From: Zingiber officinale
Lineage: Eukaryota; Streptophyta; Magnoliopsida; Zingiberales; Zingiberaceae
Direction of reading: 5' to 3'
NCBI RefSeq assembly: GCF_018446385.1
Contig: NC_056002.1
Span: forward strand, 5,443,474-5,507,473
DNA: 64,000 nt
The position numbers and the translations under genes were made by a program. Position 1 is the stretch's first letter; every line of letters begins with the position of its first letter. Below, piece by piece: positions 37,170 through 47,190 of this stretch. Under the pieces are notes generated by a model. It saw only the letters and a list, made by a program, of their open reading frames with translations, was not told the origin of the DNA and made no database searches.

Positions 37170-38030
37170 GATCAAACGACCTTGAATTGACATAAAACTA
37201 ATTTCTATATGTTCAGCTAGTTCTTCTGATTATATTCATATTTTCAAACGTCAATTTGATAAGAATAATAATTTTTTGAACACAAATGTGTTTAAAAAAT
37301 TTAATTTGTAAAATCATCGCTCTTAATATATTGAGACAAATTGACGTTTAAAGACATGAATATAATCAGCAAAAATAGACCAACATATAGAAGTTAGTTT
37401 CAAGTCAATCAGAGTTCATTTGATTCATGTGAATTCATGTTCAAAAAATCATTACTCTTAATATATTAAGTCAAATTAATTTTTTATAGCATGAATATAA
37501 TCAACAAAACTAGTTGAGAGTTAGTTTCATGTCAATAAGAGTTCATTTAATCCATCAGTGGATTTTACCAGGTCAATTAGTCGATTTTACCCGGTAAAAT
37601 CGGTTGATAAATCAAACGAACTCGGATTGACATGAAACTATCTCTTATATGTTGAGCTAGTTCTCCTGATTATATTCATGTTCTTAAACATTAATTTGAC
37701 CAAATATATTAAAAGTAATGATTTTTTTTAACACTAATATGTTTAAAAAATTTAATTCATATTAAAAATCACTACTTTTAATATAATATACTGAATCAAA
37801 TTAACATTTGAGAGTATGTATATAATAAGGATAAGTAGACGAATACATAGGAATTTATTTTATGTCAATTCAAGGACATTTGATATATAAGTCGATTTTG
37901 TCAAAATTAGCTGATTGATTAATCTTGAATTAACATGAAATTATCTCTTATCTACTTCTCTTTATTTTATATGTCTTTAAACTTTAATTTGATTCTTAAA
38001 AGCAATTATTTTTTAAACAATGAATTAAAT
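37170..38030. repeat. Array of about 130-bp units in alternating orientation
   Basis: Six copies of a unit that reads, on one strand, ATCAAACGA..TTGACATGAAACTA.., ATATGTTGAGCTAGTTCTC and CTGATTATATTCATG. Their order is + - - + - + (starts near 37170, 37290, 37440, 37608, 37757 and 37915). The first pair meets in the palindrome TTTTTTGAACACAAATGTGT (37273 onward), so 37170-37428 can fold into a hairpin of roughly 125-bp arms with mismatches. Short open frames here are not coding. Confidence 0.8.
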
Positions 38031-39179
38031 TTTTCATCAACCAATTTTGTACAAAATCGATTTAATATAAAAACAAATCAATCGACTAATTTTTATTATC
38101 AATCGACTCATTTTCTCAAAATTATGAAATTTCGGCACATAAATAAATTGATTTGACTGATAAAAAAAACAGTCGACTTATTTTGAAAGAGAAATCAATT
38201 TAACTGATCTTTTTATCAATCGGTTGATTATGAGTAAAATAAAAATTGGATATATGATTTTATAATTTTTAAATTATCCTACTTAATTTGATAATTTCAA
38301 AAACTGTTCGATAAAAAACTGAATTTATAACAAAAAGTATCATGAGAGACCCTTCCAGGGTAATAGAGAGTCCATAAAGCTTAGGGCGATCTAAGAAGAG
38401 ATCGATAAGTTTGATTGATGTTGCCCCTTCAACTTGGAGAAGATGTTGACACATGGACCTAACTTTAGAGGTTGGCCTATGGACCAAAGATCTTTGAACA
38501 CTTGAGCAATAAATTATATGGGAGGATGTCGCATGGGCATGGCAAGCTAGTTGAAACTAGTCCGTGCTAGGGGTATTATCACCATTGAATTAGACCAGCT
38601 CGCTTTATTAGTGGTAAGGATATAGTTTTCCTTTATTTTCTAGTTTATGACACTACTTTTTGCGTCTCGTGAAGGCACTGGCGTAACAACAACGGATAAC
38701 ATGTAATCTTTTAGTGGTTATAACTTGCAATCAATTCTTGAAAAGAAAGTTATCTCGATTAAGAATATTGAATTATTTTGCTACTAAGATTTGTCCAGTG
38801 GCATTAAAAGTATTTTTGTTATTGTTTTTTTTTATCCTCGAATGAGTCATTGGTGAATTAATGAGTTATCTTTGACGTGGGCACATTGATGAAGGTCGAA
38901 GGAGGGTTGGCCATCTAAAAATCTAGCAAAGGTGGAAAGAGAGAAAGAGAGTATTAGAATGGAGGTTGGGATGTCCCAAATTATCATATATATATATATA
39001 TATATACCTTTTCCCATATGAGTAGACTCATTTTATAACACTACTGAAGAAGAAATAGTACTCCTCTTATCATTGTTGGATGTCATATCCTATTAAAAAC
39101 AAGTGTCACGTCGTTGTATAAGAGGGTCACGTCATTCATGTTCTGTATTATAGAAGGTCATGTAAGGTCATATCATGCC
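38031..39179. other. Intergenic, nothing recognised
   Basis: AT-rich DNA with a TA microsatellite at about 38986-39006. 38330-38650 has more balanced composition but no coding signature that I can identify. Confidence 0.5.
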
Positions 39180-39372
39180 ACACTATAAAAATTGATCATT
39201 TTAAGATAATTTTATTTAAAAATGATCGCAAAATTAATTTGTGATGATATTTGTTATGAAAAAATTTTCGTCATAAAAAAAACCGTTACCAAATTTTGCG
39301 ACAAAAATAATATATGTTCGTTGCAAATTTGTGACGAAAAAGAATTCGTCGTGAAATTTCATAATTAATCTA
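39180..39372 (+). mobile_element. Possible CACTA (En/Spm) transposon end
   Basis: Starts CACTATAAAAATTGATC and is followed by repeated, partly inverted motifs such as AAAATGATCGC, TTTGCGACAAAAA and TTTGTGACGAAAAAGAATTC, the style of CACTA subterminal arrays. The partner end with TAGTG and a 3-bp duplication was not found. Confidence 0.4.
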
Positions 39373-39384
39373 TGTTAGGACATT

Positions 39385-40045
39385 TCGACGAGCTAGAGGA
39401 GGAGAGGGGGGAGGTGATTAGCTCCGTTTGTTGCAGTGTGAAATTCGAAGCAATGTTAACACCTTCGTTTTACTTGGTATTCACCTCGTTGGGATAAGTA
39501 ATTCAAGAGTCAACTCTTCTCACTTACAGTGCACTATGAAAACCTCCTTTTATGAGATGAAAAAACCTCATATAAGCAAATACGGGATTCGACAAGAACA
39601 AGTAAATAAATACAAGAATAAGTAACTTTGCTTTTGATCTCTTACTAGTGTGGATCATCTCTTAGTGCTTGAAAATATAATAACACTTTGCTCAAAAAAA
39701 CCTTCAAGAACCAATGATGATAAACAGAGAACAATCGAAGAAGTAATGTAATTGGGTTTGAATCTTGCCAAATGCCTTTATAGAAAAGTTGATTATGAGA
39801 TTATCTGGTGTCCAGGAAACGTTTTACATTTGATTTAAGAATTCACTCTAACAACTCATTTTATTATCTGGTGTTCTGGCAACACTTCTCACATGGAGCA
39901 TTAATTTAAGAATTCACTCTAACAACTCATTTTCTTAAGGATAATATTAAATAGCTAGAGTCAACCATAATGAAACGTTTTACATTTGATTGACCTGCAT
40001 TAATTAAAATTGTATATGATAATAAAACACTTTATATTCATATTC
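39385..40045 (-). mobile_element. SIRE-like LTR fragment (fossil)
   Basis: The phrases AGCTAGAGGAGGAGAGGGGGG and GTGATTAGCTCCGT match the junction text at the end of the SIRE LTR at 5307 (CGCTAGAGGGAGGGTGAATAGC). A direct repeat GAATTCACTCTAACAACTCATTTT occurs twice (from about 39840 and 39913). Ends are approximate. Confidence 0.45.
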
Positions 40046-40049
40046 TGAT

Positions 40050-40960
40050 TATGAGATTCTAATTGATGTGGTAATGATGAAAGATCCCATCCCGCTATCA
40101 CGATGGAGATCAAAGGAGATTAAAGTCAATGTGGTTAACATGTAGATGACATCGCCCGATCGGGTGAAGTATACCTCGACCGGATAGAAGGCTCCAACCC
40201 CCCGCCGCCTTTGACACATGAAGAAGTGAAACGATCGACGCTCAATGGACAAGGTGCAGAAGTCGCCCGAGCGGCTTACCCGCTCGACAAGGCACCATAT
40301 TCATCATCGGTAGATAGAACTACGACCGAGCGGCTACCCCGCTCAACCAGGCGACCGATCCTGCCATCGACAAAGTTCAGCTTCGGCCGAGCGACTAACC
40401 TGCTCGACCTGACAACGGGTCTTGGCAATGGCAGGGTGAAACTTCGGTTGAACTGACACACAAAGGAGCATCGAGGTTCTAGCCGACCAGACGAGGCACC
40501 AGGACGGCGGAATTCCGGCCGAGCGGCCAACCCGCTCGGCCTAGCCGTACACTCCTGATAATATCCAGTGATATCCTTTGAGGAGTTAGTGCTGCCGACA
40601 CTAGGCATGAACTGCCAGAATATCGTATGATGAAAGCTTCTACTATCACTTTAGAGATATGCTCAGCCCGTTAAGGTACCGTGTCAGGGGCATTTTACTG
40701 ACGAGTCTTTTCAGGGAAGCTTTGAGAAACGTACTCACCTTGGGAAGCGTGCACGCACGCTACCGGAGTTCTATATAAAGGGGGGGGGGGTCCAAACATC
40801 GACGGAGGTATACGATATTCACTGCTTGTGTTATAGTCTTCTCGTTGCTCCGCTTTATTTTTCATCACTGGTGACTGACTTGAACGTTGGAGGACCAACG
40901 TCGGGGACCCTTTTTCCTGACTCGGCACTAACGTAGTTTATGTTATAGGTCCGAGCGAAG
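40050..40960 (+). mobile_element. Gypsy-like LTR fragment with CCGAGCGG island (fossil)
   Basis: Clearly the same LTR family as the solo LTR at 48543. Both share GGCCGAGCGGCCAACCCGCTC-type motifs, AGATATGCTC, a GTGTCAGGGGCATTTT-like phrase, GGAAGCGTGC and TTCTATATAAAGG (TATA box near 40770). They also share ACATCGACGGAGGTAT and TTGAACGTTGGAGG. Terminal repeats and duplications are not clear, so it is probably truncated at both ends. No coding part is attached. Confidence 0.7.
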
Positions 40961-41906
40961 TCTATAGAGGTCAACATGAATATTATATCACCAACTTTCC
41001 ATTTCTTCGACTTTCAGATAAGATCACTAGCCATTAAAATTTATCATTTTCCTAATTGCTAATTAGCTCGTCTATGCCCACCATGGCAGCCTGTGAGGTT
41101 GCAAGGGTCCATTCAGCAATTCTCCTTTATAATTTCCAGGAACTATTAATGCACCTGCATGTTAGTTAATTGGGATTAATTATCATTGTTAACGATGGCA
41201 ATTGATTGCTCGTCTAGAAATTAAAGGAAATCATGCATGACGACAACTCGATCACCATGTGAAGTTGGTGAAGAGTTTAATTTACATAATAAATATTTCT
41301 CAAAGGATATATTAATTCACGTGGAAATAAATATTTTACATAATAAAATTTTAAAAAACTATTAAATATTCAAGAATATTTGTTAATCTTGTTGTTCAAT
41401 TGAGTATCAAGCTTATTTACATGGTTCATTAATAACTTTACACTTATCTTTGGGTTATGGTGCCACGGTGAAACATTTAAATTGTCATACCCATAATTTA
41501 AAACCCAACTACCTCATAATAAGGGCATGATTAAAAAATACCGAACTTTTGAACTGACTACCACTTCACGAATTTATCTTTTTTCTTAGTAGCTTTACAC
41601 TCCATCTACTGTCCATTTTATTCGACCTGTCAGTGCCTATTATGTACAACTTATTTTACTCGTTTTACCTCGATTATTATTTTGCTGTTAGATTTATCAT
41701 ATATATTCATTAAATTTATTGAGCCACAAATGAGATTTTATTGATAATAATATATTCGAAATCATATTTCATTGACTCATTCTCCTGTAGAAGAACAAAA
41801 ATAGGAAAAAGTACACATGATATACACTTCCCTCTGTTTTAATCGTCTGCATGTCGATTTACGATCGAAAGATCTAAACAAGCTACCTTTTTTGGTAATT
41901 TTTTAG
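40961..41906. other. Intergenic DNA downstream of the MYB relic
   Basis: AT-rich; no repeat boundaries or coding signals recognised. The last 100 bp may hold the former 3' end of the MYB transcript. Confidence 0.5.
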
Positions 41907-42533
41907 TCAGAGCAAATCATCCAGGAAGCCATCCTGCCCTTCGGTCTCGTCCAGCAGCCACGACTCCAGATACGACATCAACGGCGGCGGAGGCGGCGAG
42001 GAGTTCTCGTTCAGCCCCGCAGCCGCCGCCGACGTACTAACGCTCCCCTGGCTCGACGCCTGCTCGCTCCGCCCCGGCCCGCCGGAGCCGGCTCCGCGGA
42101 GGCCGGGCTTCATCCACGTCTGCAGGAGCCGCGAGATGTTCTCGGTGCTGGAGGCGAAGCTGGTGACGGACGCCTCCGGCGGCGGCCTCTCCACCGCCTG
42201 CAGGGCCTCGCTGAGCGCCCTCTTCGCCATGTCGATGTCCGCCTGCAGGCACTTCTCCCACAGCCCTTTCGCCATCGACCTGCAGCTCGGCTGGATACAG
42301 CACTTGGGGTCGTTCTCCAGCTTCCAGAGCTTCTTCTTCAGGTGCGTGTTCCAGTGGTTCTTGATGTCGTTGTCCGTCCTCTCTGGCAGATACGAAGCGA
42401 TCGCCGCCCATCTGTTTCCCAGCAGAGCTTGGAGGTGCACGATGAGCTTCTCCTCTTGATCCGTGAAGTTTCCCCTCCTTATCCCCGGCCGGAGGTAGTT
42501 CGTCTACCGGAGCCTGCAACTCTTGCTACATCT

Positions 42534-42580
<47 letters not shown>

Positions 42581-42775
42581 TTACAGGGCTTTTGAGAATC
42601 CAAGAATATATAGAAGAAATAAAAACAGAGAATTCAAAAAATAATAATAATAAAATACCAGTATTCGTAGGAACAGCGCTCCAATTTCCAGTGCTATGTT
42701 CTTGGATGTAGAAGACTAAGATTATGTCCTCTTTTGGAGTCCATGGCCCCTTTTTGACGCCATTGATTCTGTCGG
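41907..42775 (-). pseudogene. R2R3-MYB transcription factor relic (MYB30/60/96 subgroup)
   Basis: The second exon is well preserved: [50 protein letters not shown] and [20 protein letters not shown]. The C-terminal [20 protein letters not shown] and [10 protein letters not shown] motifs follow, ending at 41907. The family normally continues SCRLRWTNYL, but the tryptophan codon is TAG at 42506-42504. The first exon text ([30 protein letters not shown], donor at 42658) is recognisable, but the usual MGRPPCCDK start is missing. No AG lies at the expected acceptor, where a TA repeat runs straight into LRCSKS. These lesions make a functional DNA-binding protein unlikely, while the long open 3' part suggests recent decay. 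Intact relatives regulate cuticle wax, stomata or stress responses. Confidence 0.88.
42536..42579. repeat. (TA)n microsatellite in the MYB relic's intron 1
   Basis: About 21 TA dinucleotides directly abut the second MYB exon, where the splice acceptor should be. Confidence 0.95.
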
Positions 42776-42897
42776 AGAGCGGAGAGGATGGACGCCGGGA
42801 TAGCTGACACGAACATTGACTCATAGAGACTTCGATCAAGGTGAGCAATAGAGGGGCGCCCGGGCCTTCAACACTCATGGCAGTCCCCAAAATGTAA

Positions 42898-43071
42898 GAG
42901 CATCCGCATTGCCATTAACGCGTTCGTGCGTTAATGGCAATATGTTATTTTTTTAAAAAAATTTGTACTCGTTAACTTATTCAAATAATTGAACTCGTTA
43001 ACTTAAAGTAGCAAAAAAATATGCCACGTTGACATTAATGGTTCTAAGTATGAACAACATTATGGATGCTT
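42898..43071. mobile_element. Harbinger-like miniature element with internal hairpin
   Basis: 174 bp with inverted ends GAGCATCCGCATTG and CATTATGGATGCTT, flanked by TAA on both sides (42895-42897, 43072-43074), as PIF/Harbinger elements duplicate. An additional perfect hairpin lies inside near the left end: ATTGCCATTAACGC (42908-42921) and its complement GCGTTAATGGCAAT (42928-42941), with a 6-base loop. No coding part. Confidence 0.75.
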
Positions 43072-43125
43072 TAATAAGAAAGGGATAGTGGAGCAATGAA
43101 GAAGGAGAGGAAGGAAGGTCGAATA

Positions 43126-46044
43126 TAGACCCGACCCCGGGCCGGATCTGGCCCGGATTCGGTCGGGGCTCGTAACCGGGTCAACGAGTCAGTTGCCCGT
43201 TGACTCGGTTCCCCAGGTCGAATCGGAATCGGCCGGCAACTTGCCGGGCTGATTCTGATTCATTTGTTGTAAAACCGGCGGGTGACCAGCGGTTCAACCC
43301 ACAGGTTCAGTCGTAATTTTTTTTTTTTTTGTAACGACTTGAACCACCGGTTCATAGCTGTTGAAACCGGCGGTTCATAGTTGTTGGGGGGATTTTTTGG
43401 GCATTTTTTCAATAGTTAGGATCATTTGACCATTTTTTGATCAATGACTATAATTTAGTGTCCGTTACTATCAAAATTCTATAAATAGATAGCTCATTTC
43501 ATCATTTTTACACACATCTTCTCTACTCTTACTCTTAATCTCAATTTCGTATTCTCTATACGCTTTCGTTTCCAATTTTCAATTACAATGGAAGGAGGTC
43601 GCGGAGGTGCATCATCTCGAGCTCGGAAAGAAAAGCAAATAATGAATCCGCGGGAGGAGGACCCCAACATTCAACCCACCAATGATGAGATCGAGAATCT
43701 TCCGAATCCGACACCCGAAATACAAGGAAGTACTGATGTAATCACTTCTAAGGTTCGGGAACTTCCTCCTCTAAAGTCTTCTATTTTCACTAAATATTTT
43801 GAGAAGGTTACTCGTCTGTCGGGAGAAATGCGTGCAAAATGTAAGCACTGCAATGCTTCCTACAAATTTCAAGCCGGCGGTGGCTATGGGTCGTTGAAAC
43901 GACATATAGAAACGAAGCACCCGACGAAATATGGACTCGACCGTTCTCAAACACAATTATCAAGATTTTCTTCAACTAGCGGTAGTACCGATTCCGGTTT
44001 ATTTTTATATTCGGATAATAAATTAAGAGAATCATTAGTTAAATTTATTTTCATAGAACATCTTTCTTTTAGTTTTGGATCTAAATGCACATTTGAAGAT
44101 TTTTGTAAAGAATCTCTTAATCCATGTGCTAAACGTGTTCTTAGGACTACACTTATTCGTACAATTAAAAAATTAGTAAAATAAGGAAGAAAAATTTAAT
44201 TGATGAATTTAGTAAATTAGATAATAAAGTTTCTTTATGTTCCGATATTTGGAGTGATTATTGGCAAACACATTCATATATGGGTGTGACTTGTCATTGA
44301 ATCGATAACCCTTGGAACCTCCAAAAAAGATTGTTAGTTTATAGAGTTTTTGATGAATTACATAATGCTCATAACATCACATAATTATTATGTTTAATTT
44401 TAGAAGAATATGACTTAACTCATAAAATATTTTCAATATCATTAGATAATGCTAGTTCCAATACCGCTTGTATAGATAATCTAAAATTTGTTTGTCAACC
44501 TATTATTGACGGTTTATTTTTTCATATTCGTTGTGTATGCCATGTTTTAAATTTATGTGTTCAAAATGGTATAAAATTTTTAGAAAGTTATATTAAACCA
44601 ATTAGAATTGTAATTTCTTATTTATGGTCTCATCCATCTATAATGAAACAATGGGGTAGTTTTTGTAAAATTAATGGAATGAGACCTAAAAAATTTTCAC
44701 GTGATGTACCAACACGTTGGAATTCAATATACCAATTATTACAAGATTCATTTCAATATAAAGAATTATTATGTTCATTTTTTGCACAAAATATTAGCAC
44801 TAATATATATTTATTTTCACAACAATGGAATATTTATAGTAGTATTTGTGAAATTTTAAAAGTATTTAATAATGCAATCGAACAACTTTCGGTGTTTATT
44901 ACCCCACTGCTCAATTAGTTTTAGAAATTTTTTCTAATATAGTATTAGTTTTAAATGAACATATTAATAATGAATCTTTATCTCCTTGCATCTTAGCTAT
45001 GAAAACTAAATGGGAAAAATATTTTTATTTAATTCCTGAAATTTATTTAATTGCATTTGATTTGGATCCTAGATTTAAATTAGAAGTTTTATAAGAAATG
45101 TTAACTTTATATTATGGCGCTTTAATTCCAATTAAAGATTCTTCTTCCCCTGATCCTGTTAATATTATATATAATGTTAGAATTTATTTATATGATATTT
45201 ATAATCAATATTATGCAAAATATAGAACACAAACTAATATTTCTGAAATATAACAAACTACTAGTAGTAATTTAAAACTTACAAAAGCACAACTCTTATT
45301 AAAAGAACGGACAAAACGTCCATGAGGATCCTCAAGTTCCACACAGGAACTTGAGAATTATTTTACAACTTCTTTTGATTTTAATGAAGCATATAGCGAA
45401 AATTTCGATATCTTAAAGTGGTAGTGACAGAAGGCCAAAGCTTTCCCATCCTCTCTGTGATCGCCAAAGAAATATTAACTTGTCCAGTGTCAACTGTTGT
45501 TGTGGAGCAGACGTTTAGTACCGACGACAACATATTAGATGAACGACGATCAACTTTATCTCCCGACTCATTGGAAGCCCAAACATTACTAGACGATTGG
45601 ATCAGAGAGGAGAAAAGAATCCAAGGAATGCAACTTTCAAATGACGAAGTTGAAGATTTTGATACTGAAAGAACAAATTAAATACAACATGAACAGGAAA
45701 TGAAAGTGAGTGAAAATGTAAAAGGATAAAAATGTAAAATAACTACGTGTGCTTTGATGCTCCTAAAGGGATACGTAGATAACTTAAATAAGTGCAAGTC
45801 TTTTTTTCCAATAAATTTTAATTTCTAATTTGTAATATTTAATATTTAATATTAATTTTTTAACATGATAATCTTGAACTGTGGCAAACTGTGAACCGGC
45901 GGTTCCGAACCGTGAATCGTAACCGTCTTGAGCGGTTAAGGTTAAGGGTCGATCTGTCCGAAACCGTCGAACTGGTGATTCTGAACCGTTGAACCGGTGG
46001 TTCTAAACCATTGAACCGTCGGTTTCGAACTATGGTCAAATCTA
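43126..46044 (+). mobile_element. hAT transposon with decayed transposase
   Basis: A 2919-bp DNA transposon. The ends are inverted and imperfect (TAGACCCGACCCCGG on the left; the right end reads TAGATTTGACCATAG on the other strand), with 8-bp flanks GTCGAATA (43118-43125) and ATCGAATA (46045-46052) that match at 7 of 8 positions. The transposase starts at 43588. Its first block to 44184 contains the BED zinc finger (MRAKCKHCNAS, YGSLKRHIETKHP). Middle blocks show SDIWSDYW, SLDNASSN, IRCVCHVLNLCVQNG and RDVPTRWNSIYQLLQDSF, and the C-terminal dimerisation block (45418-45681) shows PVSTVVVEQTFS and DERRSTLSPDSLEA. Several in-frame stops and a frame change lie between 44184 and 45418, so it is not autonomous. 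GAACCGGCGGTTC-type repeats crowd both ends. Confidence 0.92.
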
Positions 46045-46052
46045 ATCGAATA

Positions 46053-47050
46053 TTATATCCTAACCCTCGGAGGGCACTGTGCCCTCTTGTTAAATGTAGA
46101 GGTGGAAGGTTAGCAGGATGAAGGACGAAAGACACCTCGAGCTGTAGAGGAGAGTTGTCAAGAGAATGAATGCAAGTGATGTGTTTTGTGTGCATACCTT
46201 GGGCTGTGCATGTAAAGCTCCTTCTTATAGTGATAACTTGGCCTTGGGCTCTCTTGCCCATGTTCCGCATGGGTCCTCTGACACTTTGACATCATTCCTC
46301 ATTAGTGTCCACCGTTGCTATACTCAATGGTAGAGCCAGTCTGAGTGATTTGTCCGGATTGTGGGACATACTAACGTTGATGTCGAAGTTGACGCCAGGG
46401 CTAACCTCCGTTTTTTTTTTCCATTTTTTTTTTACAGTAAAATTAATATTTTTCTCTTCTCACTGTCGTTGGACATCTGGATTACAATTCAAGTAGGGTT
46501 GTACCTGACTCCACCCTTAGCTGTACTCGATGTTGCCACTCTCAGGTCGCCCAGCACTGGGCGACCGTTGGTAGTTTCTAGCTCACTTGGTTTCTAGACA
46601 TATCCTTTGACAAATGCTCTTTTGCCAACCGTCTAGCTAGTCGACAAGCGGAGTAGGTGAGGTAGCTTGACTATCAGCCTGCTTGTCCATTCTTTGTTTG
46701 GATGGTCTAAATTGATCAGTTGATCAGCTGGCTAGTCGGTCGGCTGTGGTCGGGCTTGACTGCCCGCCCTTTGCTTCGGACGATCCGAGACGGTCAATCA
46801 GTCGGTTGTATGGTCAGATCCCATACTGGCTTGGGCCGTTTCTGCTCTACCCATGTCGGTCGATCGATCGTCCAGTCAGTTGATGAGTCCATCCTTCCGG
46901 TGATCCAAGCCGGTCAGATGGTGGTTCGATTTGAGCTTCCTTTACTTGGTTCACCACCTCAGCCGTCTTCTCTGTCCTTGACTTCCATTTGACCATCTCT
47001 TGAGGGCGCTACCTGATTCACCGCGTCACATGTCATACTGCAGCACAAAG
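46053..47050 (-). mobile_element. LTR-like retroelement fragment (fossil)
   Basis: A GC-richer non-coding block between the hAT element and the kinesin relic. It holds repeated GGTCGGTCGGC, GTCGGTCGATCGATCG, AAGCCGGTCAGATGG and CGGTTGTATGGTCAG phrases, and near 46140-46240 text like a promoter and leader in the minus direction (TATAAGAAGGAGC on that strand). No coding part and no clear ends, so the class is an inference from composition and style. Confidence 0.4.
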
Positions 47051-47190
47051 GCAGGTAGGGGAAACCTCCCTGAATTAAACAAGCTCCAGATCCCATCAGA
47101 TCCTTAGATTGGTTTGTTCCTCGAGCCATACGAAATTAACTTCATATTTCGTACTCTTCTGCATATCATTAAGGTCTGTTTATGTTTTGT

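Noticed and set aside
42037-42519. 160-residue Ala/Gly/Arg-rich open frame in the MYB relic
   Set aside because: A GC-rich out-of-frame reading of the MYB exon; the MYB frame explains the sequence.
43588-45681. Domesticated hAT gene such as a DAYSLEEPER-type protein
   Set aside because: Terminal repeats and a target duplication are present and the reading frame has several stops, so it is an ordinary decayed transposon.
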